Shown here piece after piece: positions 1 through 6,973 of a DNA stretch of 25,221 bases; position 1 is the stretch's first letter, and each line of letters begins with the position of its first letter. The stretch covers positions 1 through 25,221 of the forward strand of contig JAMOQH010000193.1 of NCBI GenBank assembly GCA_027064085.1, given 5' to 3'. Position numbers and translations under genes: made by a program. A model generated the notes under the pieces. That model was not told the DNA's origin and searched no databases. It saw nothing but the letters and a program-made list of their open reading frames with translations. The stretch comes from a bacterium. Lineage in GTDB: Bacteria > UBP6 > JAFGXH01.

Positions 1-2
1 CT

Positions 3-254
3 AATAATAAAATAAATAATATTTCTTCATTAAAAAACTTAAAAAACTTAAAATATTTAAATTTATCAAATAATAAAATAAAAAATATTCCTTATAATTT
101 TAGTGATTTAGATAAATTAATTATTTTAGATTTAAGCAATAATAACATTAAAGACATTTCATTTGCAAAAAAAATGAAGAATTTAAAAGTTTTGATTATT
201 AAAAATAATCCTATTGAGTTTGAAAGTAATTCAGAATTAACTATTATTAAATAA
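3..254 (+). CDS. Leucine-rich repeat protein, C-terminal part (5' end outside window)
   Basis: The frame is open from the window edge to a TAA at 252-254, giving 83 residues. It contains LRR units such as LKNLKYLNLSNNKIKNI and LDKLIILDLSNNNIKDI, with the LxxLxLxxNxI spacing of internalin-like or ribonuclease-inhibitor-like repeats. The last unit ends in LKVLIIKNNPIEF and is followed by a short tail, so this is the true C-terminus. The N-terminus, any signal peptide and other domains lie upstream. LRR arrays of this kind usually bind proteins at the cell surface or in the periplasm, but no partner can be named. The gene converges with the prs pair, with 42 bases between the stops. A second, complete LRR lipoprotein lies at 3350-3946, so this genome probably holds a family of them. 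Confidence 0.75.
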   Translation, partial: NNKINNISSLKNLKNLKYLNLSNNKIKNIPYNFSDLDKLIILDLSNNNIKDISFAKKMKNLKVLIIKNNPIEFESNSELTIIK

Positions 255-296
255 AAGCAAGATTATTATATAGTTGCTAAAAAAAATGATTAAACT

Positions 297-1298
297 TTAT
301 AACAATGCAGATACAGAGTGTTTATGATTAATATTGTAAATAACTTTTGCAAATAATGGAGCCATAGATATTTCTTCATACCATGGATGCTCTATAGAAA
401 ATTCTTTACCCAAATTTACTGCATCTGTACCAAGTATTTTTTTGAAAATTCCTTCTTTATATGCTTTATCAAACTTTTCCACGGCGTTACCATTAAAGTA
501 GGGGAGAGAAGTTGCTATATAAATATCTTTTGCTCCATTTTTCTTTAATTCTGTAATCGCAGAAATTAAAGTACCTCCTGTTGCTATCATATCATCAACA
601 ATAATAAGGTTTTTATCCTTTACATCGCCTAAAAGCTTCATATTTGCAATTGTAGAGGCTTTTGAGTAGTTACGCTCTTTATCTATTACGGCTATACCAA
701 AATGAAGAGCATTGGAATAAATACGAGCTCGTTCTGTGCTTCCCATATCAGGTGCAACAACAACAGTATTTTCTTTCTCTAAGTTTAAGGACTTAAAATA
801 GTTTATAAATGTTGTAGAGGCATGTAAATTTTCTAATTTAGCTTTTGGAAAAAAACCTTGTATTGCTTCAGCATGTATGTCAAGAGTAATAATTCTATTT
901 ACCCCTGCGGATTCAAGATGTCGGGCTACCAGCTTGGCGGTTATGCCTTCTCTTGATTTTCTTCTTTCTTGTCGTGCATAAGGAAATTGAGGAATTACAG
1001 CAGTGATACTATCAGCATCTGCATATCTTGCTGCATCTATAGCTGTTAAAAGTGCAAAAAAGTTGTCATTTATATTATTTTTAGAGTTTGGATCATCAAT
1101 ATTTTGAAATATGTATATATCATTTCCCCTTACATTATTTTTAATAATTGTTTTAACCTCTCCATTAGCAAAGTAATATTCTTTAGAACCAGGAATGCAA
1201 ATAGAGTGATTTACCATTTTTTTTAATTCTTTTATAACTTTTTTATAAAAAGGAACACCAGAGTTGCAAGCTATAAGTGATAATTTTCCTCTATCCAT
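297..1298 (-). CDS. prs: Ribose-phosphate pyrophosphokinase (PRPP synthetase), catalytically intact copy
   Basis: This cytoplasmic enzyme converts ribose 5-phosphate and ATP to PRPP and AMP, the entry point for purine, pyrimidine, histidine and NAD synthesis. The 333 residues match the length of class I enzymes. Visible motifs are FANGE (43-47), the ATP-site segment YARQERR (107-113), DIHAEAIQGFF (140-150) and the PRPP-binding loop VDDMIATGGT (234-243). In the flexible catalytic loop, K207 and R209 (in IDKERN) match the Lys and Arg known to be catalytic in the family. The ATG follows GAGGAG by a short spacer and directly abuts the TAA of the upstream paralogue, so the two are translationally linked. 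The fold and function are secure. The exact class and regulatory behaviour are not visible. Confidence 0.92.
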   Translation of the reverse strand: MDRGKLSLIACNSGVPFYKKVIKELKKMVNHSICIPGSKEYYFANGEVKTIIKNNVRGNDIYIFQNIDDPNSKNNINDNFFALLTAIDAARYADADSITAVIPQFPYARQERRKSREGITAKLVARHLESAGVNRIITLDIHAEAIQGFFPKAKLENLHASTTFINYFKSLNLEKENTVVVAPDMGSTERARIYSNALHFGIAVIDKERNYSKASTIANMKLLGDVKDKNLIIVDDMIATGGTLISAITELKKNGAKDIYIATSLPYFNGNAVEKFDKAYKEGIFKKILGTDAVNLGKEFSIEHPWYEEISMAPLFAKVIYNINHKHSVSALL

Positions 1299-2357
1299 TT
1301 ATTTCTCCTCTTGAGATTGAGCGTATAGTAATTCAGCAACTGAAAGTTTATGATTAATATGAAAGATAACTTCTGCAAATAATTTTGCAACAGAAACTTC
1401 TTGATACCATGGGTGTTTATTAATGAATTTTTGACCCCAAAAGACAGCATCTGTACCAACAACTCTTCTGATTTTACCTTCTTTATAATAGTTATCAAAC
1501 TTCAGGTAGGCTTGTCGGTTAAAAAAAGGCATACTTGTGTATATCTCCACAGACAAGGCTCCCTTTTCAAGTAGTATATCAATTGCTTTAAAAATAGTAT
1601 TTCCTGTAGATATCATGTCTTTTACCATTATGACATGCTTGTTTTTTACATTGCCGACAAGTTGAAATTCGAATTTATCATCAATTTCAGAACTAATTGT
1701 ATATGCTCTAACTATGGCCATATCAACTTTTAATTCTGATGCATAATATCTTGCAACTTCTGCTGCCCCTAAATCATGAGCTACAATAACTAAATTATCA
1801 TAATTAGGTTTTAATTTTTTTATATATTTGATAAATTCTCTTGAAGCATACATGTTATCTAATTTAGCTTTACTAAAAAAACCTTGTATAGCTTTTTCAT
1901 GTATATCAAGTGTTAATATTCTGTCAACACCTGCATCTTCAAGCATTGAAGCGATTAATCTTGCTGCAATACCTTCTCTTTTACTTGTTTTTTCATGTTT
2001 GGAGTAAGGAAATTGAGGAATTACTGCGGTTATGCTATCCGCATCAGCGTTTCTTGTAGCATCTATTGCTGTTAAAAGAGCCATTATATTATCATGAAGT
2101 GAATTTATATCATTCATTTGTGGACTATCAAATGCCTGAATAATGTATACATCATTCCCTCTAATATAGTTCTTGATTTCTGTCTTTATTTCTCCGTTTG
2201 CAAATTTTGTTTCAATTGTTCCTGGGGTATGAATATTTTTAATACCTAATGTTCCAAAATACCTTTTATTGATTTTTTGTAATTCATTAAATACTCTGTT
2301 AAAAAATGGTTTACCTGCATCACAAGAAAAGATTGATAGCTTTCCACGGTTTTCCAT
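1299..2357 (-). CDS. PRPP synthetase paralogue with degenerate active site (possible pseudoenzyme)
   Basis: This 352-residue protein is clearly homologous to the downstream Prs along its whole length, sharing SITAVIPQFPY, a DIH..AIQGFF segment and a GTDAV..G.....HPWY.E segment. The key residues differ, however. The ATP-site YARQERR becomes YSKHEKT (118-124). The catalytic IDKER becomes IVRAY (215-219), losing the Lys and Arg. The PRPP loop VDDMIATGGT becomes VKDMISTGNT (245-254). It also has about ten extra residues near 30-42. The frame is intact with a good Shine-Dalgarno (AGGAG, 2366-2370) and it is the first gene of a two-gene operon, so it appears to be maintained. By analogy with mammalian PRPP-synthetase-associated proteins it may assemble with and regulate the active Prs, but that is inference. 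An altered substrate is the alternative. Confidence 0.85.
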   Translation of the reverse strand: MENRGKLSIFSCDAGKPFFNRVFNELQKINKRYFGTLGIKNIHTPGTIETKFANGEIKTEIKNYIRGNDVYIIQAFDSPQMNDINSLHDNIMALLTAIDATRNADADSITAVIPQFPYSKHEKTSKREGIAARLIASMLEDAGVDRILTLDIHEKAIQGFFSKAKLDNMYASREFIKYIKKLKPNYDNLVIVAHDLGAAEVARYYASELKVDMAIVRAYTISSEIDDKFEFQLVGNVKNKHVIMVKDMISTGNTIFKAIDILLEKGALSVEIYTSMPFFNRQAYLKFDNYYKEGKIRRVVGTDAVFWGQKFINKHPWYQEVSVAKLFAEVIFHINHKLSVAELLYAQSQEEK

Positions 2358-2385
2358 AAAAGCAACTCCTATTATAGAAAACTGT

Positions 2386-2414
2386 ATTATTAATTATTTT
2401 TCTAATTATTTCAA
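2386..2414 (-). promoter_or_regulatory. Candidate promoter of the prs operon
   Basis: Reading the minus strand, TTGAAA (2414-2409) is separated by 17 bases from AATAAT (2391-2386). This puts a start site about 20 bases upstream of the first prs ATG. The match to a sigma-70 promoter is moderate and the region is extremely AT-rich, so chance matches are likely. Confidence 0.3.
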
Positions 2415-2473
2415 GTTTGATAGATAAAATACTTAAAATTTTTGTTTTTATTTTTTATTTCACTCCAATTAGG

Positions 2474-2493
2474 ATACTTTTATATAAAAGTAT
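2474..2493. repeat. 20-base perfect palindrome
   Basis: ATACTTTTATATAAAAGTAT is a perfect inverted repeat. It lies about 60 bases upstream of the candidate prs promoter and is followed by a smaller imperfect hairpin (TATTGG/CCAATA, 2528-2546). It could be an operator for a dimeric regulator or an AT-rich cruciform. It has no T-run that would make it a terminator. Confidence 0.4.
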
Positions 2494-2712
2494 ATTTATA
2501 TATTTAACTTATTCTTTAATTACAGCCTATTGGGTATAAACCAATATTTTGATTATTTGCACCTCCTTTAAACTATTATCTAAGCAGAGAGGATATCTTA
2601 ATAAATCAAAAGAAACCATTCTGGATATTGTTTAATTTTAATAAATCTCTTGATTAGAATAATGTTTTTGCACAAATTATTAAAATAATATATAATAATT
2701 TGTTATTCCTAT

Positions 2713-2802
2713 ATTTTGGGTTTACGAAGCATTAATGATTTTGATGAAAGGGGGCCTGCGTTTGGACCGTCATTGATGATTAAGTATAGGGTTGTGGAGT
2801 AG
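2713..2802 (+). pseudogene. Possible 3' remnant of an unidentified gene
   Basis: A short open stretch ending in TAG (2800-2802) reads as protein-like sequence (LRSINDFDERGPAFGPSLMI is part of it) and is noticeably richer in G and C than its surroundings. There is no start codon or Shine-Dalgarno in frame, and an in-frame TAA lies about 30 bases further upstream. It may be the tail of a lost gene. I do not recognise a family, and a chance open frame is possible. Confidence 0.25.
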
Positions 2803-2847
2803 ATTATTAATCTTTATTCTATTCATTAATTTAAGCTTGGGAGAGTT

Positions 2848-3344
2848 ATGAAATACTTGTTTATAGCGGTACTATTTTTTTTAACAATCATAGACATATA
2901 TTCACAAGAAAATAAAGTTTTAACCGTAGGATATGAGTTGTCATCACCTTTTGTAGTTAAATCTAATGGAAAATTGCAAGGTCCATCTGTTTGGTTATGG
3001 GAAAAGGTTGCAGAAGAGAATAACCTTAAATATAAGTATGTTGAGTTAAGTTTTAATGATTTATTAAAAGGATTGAGTGATAGAACAGTAGATATTGCTC
3101 TATCTCCGCTTACAATAACAAGTAAAAGATCGAAAAAAATGGATTTTTCTACTCCTTATTATATAGCTCATTTAAATTAGAAAAGTATAGACTTCTCCCT
3201 ATTAAATATTATCCTCAGTTTTATGCTATGGGAATGAATAAAGATTTACCTGTATCATTAAAGCATAATATTAATTTAAAGATATTAAGCAATATTGAAA
3301 AAATGGACTGGAAAGTTTTATTGTCTGAATATAATTTTGATTAA
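2848..3344 (+). pseudogene. Periplasmic binding-protein/receptor gene with internal deletion and frameshift
   Basis: A good start (GGGAGAG then ATG) begins a signal peptide (residues 1-19) and the first lobe of a family 3 solute-binding domain. It includes VGYELSSPFVV and the segment IALSPLTITSKRSKKMDFST, typical of glutamate-receptor-like and amino-acid-binding proteins. That frame stops at 3178-3180 after 110 codons, whereas the family normally has about 220-250 residues. Directly downstream, in the next frame, coding-like sequence continues (KYRLLPIKYYPQFYAMGMNK and on) to a TAA at 3342-3344 and reads as the end of the same domain. The simplest reading is loss of the middle, possibly including a GluR0-like channel segment since DFSTPYYI sits where such channels insert one. 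A 110-residue product could still be made but would be half a binding domain. Confidence 0.7.
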
Positions 3345-3349
3345 TTTAT

Positions 3350-3946
3350 TTATTTTATTACTTTCTTAACCTTTTTAACCGCAGAATAATTTTTGATATT
3401 ATTTGCTGATAACTTAAGCTTTTTCAAGTTTTCTAAATCTTTTAGTGCGGTAATATCTGTTATTTTGTTATTAGCAATATTAAGCATTTCAAGTTTTTTT
3501 AAATTTTTTAAGGGAGAAATATCTTTAATTTGATTACTAGATAAATAAACTTGTTCTAAATTTGTTAAATTACTTAATACTGAAATGTCAGTAATTTTAT
3601 TTCTAGTTAAATTTAAATATATTAAATTTTTAAAATTAGATAAAAATGATATATCTTTTATTCCTCTTCCTCTAAAATCTAATCTTACTATTTTATCAAA
3701 ATCTACTTGCCCGACTTCAGACTTAATTAGTGTTTTCAAACTTACTGAATCGTTTTTAATATTAGATATTACTTCTTTTGAAGCTTGTTCTGAAGCTGAT
3801 TTAGAATTAGCTTTCTTTACTGATTCATTAGTGTTATTTTGTATTGTAGCTTTAGTTGTGATTTTATTATGTTTTTCACTAGTATCTTTTTTATTGCAAG
3901 AGACTAAAATTAAGTTTATCACTAATATTATTAAAATATTTTTCAT
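3350..3946 (-). CDS. Small LRR lipoprotein
   Basis: The chosen start (ATG at 3946) follows GGGAGA. A TTG four codons earlier is in frame but overlaps that Shine-Dalgarno. The 198-residue product has a lipoprotein signal ending in LILVSC (C17), so it should be lipid-anchored. A Lys/Ser/Thr/Asn-rich linker (about 18-65) follows, then five 22-residue leucine-rich repeats (about 86-107, 108-129, 130-151, 152-173, 174-195) of the internalin pattern, for example LIYLNLTRNKITDISVLSNL. There is no C-terminal cap domain, and the protein ends three residues after the last repeat. A role in surface protein binding is typical of such arrays, but no ligand is suggested here. The gene converges on the receptor remnant with five bases between the stops. 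Confidence 0.8.
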   Translation of the reverse strand: MKNILIILVINLILVSCNKKDTSEKHNKITTKATIQNNTNESVKKANSKSASEQASKEVISNIKNDSVSLKTLIKSEVGQVDFDKIVRLDFRGRGIKDISFLSNFKNLIYLNLTRNKITDISVLSNLTNLEQVYLSSNQIKDISPLKNLKKLEMLNIANNKITDITALKDLENLKKLKLSANNIKNYSAVKKVKKVIK

Positions 3947-3965
3947 ATTTTCTCCCAAGTGAAAA

Positions 3966-4003
3966 CATCATGTAGGCTTGCCCTGCCACTTTGTGGCATG
4001 ATG
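3966..4003. repeat. Nested inverted repeat upstream of the LRR lipoprotein gene
   Basis: GCCAC (3985-3989) and GTGGC (3993-3997) form a short hairpin with a TTT loop. CATCATG (3966-3972) and CATGATG (3997-4003) form an outer pair that shares one base with it. It sits about 20 bases before the lipoprotein start, between that gene and the vor terminators, so it is probably in the 5' leader or is a leftover of a repeat element. Function unknown. Confidence 0.4.
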
Positions 4004-4013
4004 CTTGAACGAC

Positions 4014-4040
4014 AAAATTAAGACCATCGGGCTTAATTTT
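4014..4040. terminator. Hairpin with flanking T/A tracts, candidate terminator
   Basis: AAAATTAAG (4014-4022) pairs with CTTAATTTT (4032-4040) around a nine-base loop, and two further T follow. The stem is AT-rich and so weaker than the hairpin at 4068-4086. It could act on either strand between the vor operon and the LRR lipoprotein gene. Confidence 0.4.
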
Positions 4041-4067
4041 TTGTGGAAAACATTTTTTTTGGCAGAT

Positions 4068-4086
4068 AAAAAGGCACGGCTGTGCC
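4068..4086 (-). terminator. Intrinsic terminator of the vor operon
   Basis: On the minus strand GGCAC-AGCC-GTGCC is followed at once by five T. The GC-rich stem and T-run lie 32 bases after the stop of the gamma subunit, in the right place and orientation to end the oxidoreductase transcript. Confidence 0.7.
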
Positions 4087-4102
4087 GCTCTTCCATAAAA
4101 AA

Positions 4103-4120
4103 TGGTTGAAACAGCCCCTA
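4103..4120 (-). repeat. 18-base dispersed repeat, copy 1
   Basis: On the minus strand this reads TAGGGGCTGTTTCAACCA. The leading TAG is the stop codon of the gamma subunit gene. The same motif with one change (CTG to CCG) occurs on the plus strand at 8185-8202, just after the stop of a gene remnant. Two copies in 4 kb of AT-rich DNA suggest a dispersed element boundary or a recombination relic. Confidence 0.5.
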
Positions 4121-4663
4121 CTTAATAGCTTCAGCTAATTCATATCCTCTTCTTAAAGCCTTTTCGTTTAAAGGAATAAGATTATGCCTTCTTTCAGGAA
4201 GTGTTTTCTTTAATACTTCTAGAATAGTTTCAATTTTAACAGCCTCTGTTTTTTGAACAAATGCACCAAGTAAAATCATTCCCATAACAACTCTATTTCC
4301 TAATTTTACAGCTTCTTTGTAAGCAGGAATAGGGACATTGGTAATATCTGTTCTTGTAGGGCCATTTACAATATTTGTAGATTCCCATATCATTAATCCA
4401 CCAGATTTAATCTTAGCTTCATATTTAGCAATAGAAGGTTGATTGAGAATAACACCTGTATCAAATTTAGCCAAAATAGGAGAAGAAACAGGTTTATCAC
4501 TAACTGTAACAGTACAACCAGCTGTTCCACCTCTCATTTCTGGGCCATAAGTAGGAAACCAACAAGTTTCTCTTTCTTCCAACATAGCAGAATAAGCAAT
4601 ATTTTTAGCAATAGTTAAAACACCTTGCCCGCCAAATCCAGCAAAAATAACTTCTTGTAGCAT
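4118..4663 (-). CDS. 2-oxoacid:ferredoxin oxidoreductase, gamma subunit
   Basis: This is the gamma subunit of a CoA-acylating 2-oxoacid:ferredoxin oxidoreductase, a cytoplasmic enzyme that decarboxylates 2-oxoacids to acyl-CoA while reducing ferredoxin. The 181 residues start with IFAGFGGQGVLTIAK, the signature of the family (residues 6-20), and carry the conserved YGPEMRGGTAGC segment near 39-50. The size is normal for a free gamma chain. Its ATG overlaps the stop of the beta subunit by one base (TAATG), indicating coupled translation. It is the last gene of the operon and is followed by a good terminator. Confidence 0.9.
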   Translation of the reverse strand: MLQEVIFAGFGGQGVLTIAKNIAYSAMLEERETCWFPTYGPEMRGGTAGCTVTVSDKPVSSPILAKFDTGVILNQPSIAKYEAKIKSGGLMIWESTNIVNGPTRTDITNVPIPAYKEAVKLGNRVVMGMILLGAFVQKTEAVKIETILEVLKKTLPERRHNLIPLNEKALRRGYELAEAIK

Positions 4664-5469
4664 TATTTACCTCCTTTTTTTTCTACTAAAACACCCTTAT
4701 CTTTGATAACTCCAAGTGGGTAGTAAGGTATCATATTTTCTTCCCACCAATCGTAAGATTCTAAAGGCGTCATTTTCCAACCAGAAGGACAGTTACCAAC
4801 GATTTCTACTAGGCAAGTTCCTTTTTTTTCTAAGCTGTAATCAATAGCTTTTTCTATTGCTTTTTTGGCTTTTCTACTGTTAGTAGGATTATTAAATGCA
4901 ACTCTTGTAACATAGTGAGTTCCTGGAAGCATTGCAACCATATCAGATATTTTAATAGGGTAACCCATAGTTGCCAAGTTTCTACCATCGGGAGAAGAAG
5001 AAGTTACTTGACCTCCTAAAGTTGTAGGAGCCATTTGCCCACCAGTCATACCGTATATAGCATTGTTTACAAAGAAAATAATAATATTTTCTCCTCTGTT
5101 ACATGAATGAATAGTTTCTGCTGTACCAATAGCTGCTAAATCTCCATCGCCCTGAATTGTAAAAACTAAGTGGTCGGGAAATACTCTTGAAATACCTGTA
5201 GCAACAGCAGTTGCTCTACCATGAGCAGCTTCATGCATATCAACATTCATATAGTCGTAAGCAAAAACAGAACAACCAACAGGAGCTACCCCAATAGTTT
5301 TTTCTTTTAAATCTTTTTCATCAAGAACTTCCATGATAAATTTTTCTAAAGTACCATGAGCACAACCAGGACAATAGTGCATAGGTTTGTCTTTTAAACC
5401 CTTTGGCTTTTCCCATACAACTTCAAATTTTTGCCCATCTTTTTCTATATATTTTTTTTCTTTAGCCAT
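4663..5469 (-). CDS. 2-oxoacid:ferredoxin oxidoreductase, beta (TPP-binding) subunit
   Basis: This subunit binds thiamine diphosphate and a [4Fe-4S] cluster and performs the decarboxylation step. The 268 residues contain the CPGC pair (C33, C36), VAPVGCS (cysteine near 67), the TPP-motif start GDGDLAAIG, and its end NNAIYGMTGGQMAPTT. All expected cofactor elements are visible. The start overlaps the alpha subunit stop by one base, and the stop overlaps the gamma start by one base. The VorB-type alpha subunit beside it suggests branched-chain 2-oxoacids as substrate, but the beta chain alone does not distinguish this from 2-oxoglutarate or related acids. Confidence 0.92.
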   Translation of the reverse strand: MAKEKKYIEKDGQKFEVVWEKPKGLKDKPMHYCPGCAHGTLEKFIMEVLDEKDLKEKTIGVAPVGCSVFAYDYMNVDMHEAAHGRATAVATGISRVFPDHLVFTIQGDGDLAAIGTAETIHSCNRGENIIIFFVNNAIYGMTGGQMAPTTLGGQVTSSSPDGRNLATMGYPIKISDMVAMLPGTHYVTRVAFNNPTNSRKAKKAIEKAIDYSLEKKGTCLVEIVGNCPSGWKMTPLESYDWWEENMIPYYPLGVIKDKGVLVEKKGGK

Positions 5470-6530
5470 TATTTTTCCTCCATCATTTTTTTGATTTCAT
5501 CAACAATTTCTTCTGGAGCAGGAATAATTCCTCCCATTTTTCCATAGTGTTTAACTGGAACTCTACCATTTGATGCAAGTCTAACATCTTCAATCATCTG
5601 TCCTGCACTTAATTCTATAGATAGAAAGCCTTTTGCACCTTTTTCAATTAAATCTGATATTGGTTTAGTAGGGAAGGGCCATAAAGTAATAGGTCTTAAT
5701 AACCCTGCTTTAATTCCTTGTTCTCTTGCTAAATCAACAGCTTTTTTAGATAATCTTGATGAGATACCATAAGAAACGATAACTATTTCTGCATCATCAG
5801 TATGATATTCTTCATATTCTAAAACTTCTCTCTCTATTTTTTTATATTTAGCTTGTAGTTTTAAATTAACTTGTTCCATTACTTCAGGCTCTATAAATAA
5901 AGAAGTAATAATATTTGCTTCTCTATCAGGTGTCTTACCTGTTGTTGCCCAAGACATATCTGCTTCCCATCTTTTATATTCTTTAAATTCAACTTTTTCC
6001 ATCATTTGGCCTAATGCACCATCAGCTAAAATAAGTACAGGCATTCTGTATTTTTCGGCTAAATTAAAGCCAAGACCTGGAAAATCAGCCATTTCTTGAA
6101 CAGAATTAGGAGCAAGAACTATCATTCTGTAATCCCCATGTCCGCCACCCTTGGTTGCTTGAAAATAATCACCTTGTGAAGGTTGTATAGTTCCAAGACC
6201 CGGGCCACCTCTTTGTACATTTACTAATACACATGGAATTTCAGCACATGCAATATAAGAAACACCTTCCATCATTAAAGAAAATCCAGGAGAAGAAGTT
6301 GAAGTCATAACTCTTTTTCCACAACCACCAGCACCATATACCATATTTATAGATGCAACTTCACTTTCAGCCTGAACAAATGCAATTCCTTTTCTTGGAA
6401 GCCATTTTGAGAAATATTCTAAAATTTCACTTTGAGGAGTAATAGGATAGCCAAAATAAGCATCTATTCCTGCTCGTATAGAAGCTTCTGCTAAAGCCTC
6501 ATTTCCTTTCATTAATAACTTTTCACTCAT
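5469..6530 (-). CDS. vorB: 2-oxoacid:ferredoxin oxidoreductase, alpha subunit (VorB-type)
   Basis: This is the alpha chain of the oxidoreductase, holding the pyrimidine-binding domain and the transketolase C-terminal-like domain. The 353 residues open with LLMKGNEALAEASIRAG and FGYPITPQSEI, then show the AESEVASINMVYGA and SSPGFSLMMEG segments, RGGPGLGTIQPSQGDYFQA, and the C-terminal GKMGGIIPAPEEI. This pattern and length match the 3-methyl-2-oxobutanoate dehydrogenase VorB group as I remember it, rather than pyruvate oxidoreductase. The substrate assignment comes from family resemblance and is not proven. The start follows GGAGG and lies 11 bases after the ferredoxin gene stop. Confidence 0.9.
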   Translation of the reverse strand: MSEKLLMKGNEALAEASIRAGIDAYFGYPITPQSEILEYFSKWLPRKGIAFVQAESEVASINMVYGAGGCGKRVMTSTSSPGFSLMMEGVSYIACAEIPCVLVNVQRGGPGLGTIQPSQGDYFQATKGGGHGDYRMIVLAPNSVQEMADFPGLGFNLAEKYRMPVLILADGALGQMMEKVEFKEYKRWEADMSWATTGKTPDREANIITSLFIEPEVMEQVNLKLQAKYKKIEREVLEYEEYHTDDAEIVIVSYGISSRLSKKAVDLAREQGIKAGLLRPITLWPFPTKPISDLIEKGAKGFLSIELSAGQMIEDVRLASNGRVPVKHYGKMGGIIPAPEEIVDEIKKMMEEK

Positions 6531-6541
6531 TATCTCCTCCT

Positions 6542-6796
6542 TTATTTTTTCTTTTCTTTTGCTAGTTTATAAACAGTAATTACACTATCAGGACATACTA
6601 TAGCACAGTTACCACAACCTATACAATTGTCTTTAACTTGCATAACAAAATGATAGCCTTTCGCATTAGTATTTGGGGTTTGCCCTTCTACTTCATTTGA
6701 CATTGTTAAACATGCAACTTTAGGTGGACATGCAGGTATACATAATTCGCATCCTTTGCATATCTCAACATCTACTTCAATAAAAGCTTTTATCAT
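6542..6796 (-). CDS. 2x[4Fe-4S] ferredoxin subunit (delta) of the 2-oxoacid oxidoreductase
   Basis: This is the small electron-transfer subunit that takes electrons from the beta-chain cluster. I place the start at ATG 6796, preceded by GGAGG at a normal distance. An in-frame upstream ATG at 6868 would add 24 residues without homology and would run through the promoter. The resulting 84 residues have C13-x2-C16-x2-C19-x3-C23-P and C58-x2-C61-x2-C64-x3-C68-P, so both [4Fe-4S] sites are complete. It is the first gene of the delta-alpha-beta-gamma operon, and its Lys-rich C-terminus is common in such subunits. Confidence 0.9.
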   Translation of the reverse strand: MIKAFIEVDVEICKGCELCIPACPPKVACLTMSNEVEGQTPNTNAKGYHFVMQVKDNCIGCGNCAIVCPDSVITVYKLAKEKKK

Positions 6797-6839
6797 AGTT
6801 TTTCCTCCAAAATAAGAGTCGTTAAAATATATCAAAGCC

Positions 6840-6868
6840 ATTCTATTTCTTTTAATTGTAAAAATCAA
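6840..6868 (-). promoter_or_regulatory. Promoter of the vor operon
   Basis: On the minus strand TTGATT (6868-6863), a 17-base spacer and TAGAAT (6845-6840) give a sigma-70-like promoter. The start site would be near 6833 and the leader about 37 bases before the ferredoxin ATG. It supports the shorter ferredoxin start. Confidence 0.5.
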
Positions 6869-6973
6869 TCTTTTTTATAATTAAAAGTTGTTTTTTTATT
6901 TTTTTTATGATTTTTTATTCTTTTACCATTACAACCAGCTTGCCATTAAATGATGGGGCGAATATAGAATTTA

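Larger units (their letters stand above)
2358..2847. other. 490-base intergenic stretch with decayed sequence
   Basis: There is no intact gene here. The stretch holds the candidate prs promoter, the 20-base palindrome, and a minus-strand Shine-Dalgarno-like AAAGGAGGTG (2569-2560) that is not followed by a usable start codon or open frame. It also holds a plus-strand gene-like fragment near 2713-2802. Together these suggest an eroded region rather than a dedicated regulatory one. Confidence 0.45.

Noticed and set aside
2371-2376. TATAAT on the minus strand just before the first prs gene
   Set aside because: A start site seven bases downstream would fall at or inside the Shine-Dalgarno, leaving no usable leader. 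The pair at 2414-2386 is better placed.
3585-3962. Open frame of 125 codons on the plus strand opposite the LRR lipoprotein gene
   Set aside because: It is antisense to a gene with a clear lipobox and regular repeats, has no supporting ribosome site, and its hydrophobic composition is what the complement of Lys/Asn-rich repeats gives.
6797-6868. Upstream in-frame ATG extending the ferredoxin by 24 residues
   Set aside because: The added residues are unlike ferredoxins, no ribosome site precedes that ATG, and the region overlaps the best operon promoter. The ATG at 6796 has GGAGG before it.
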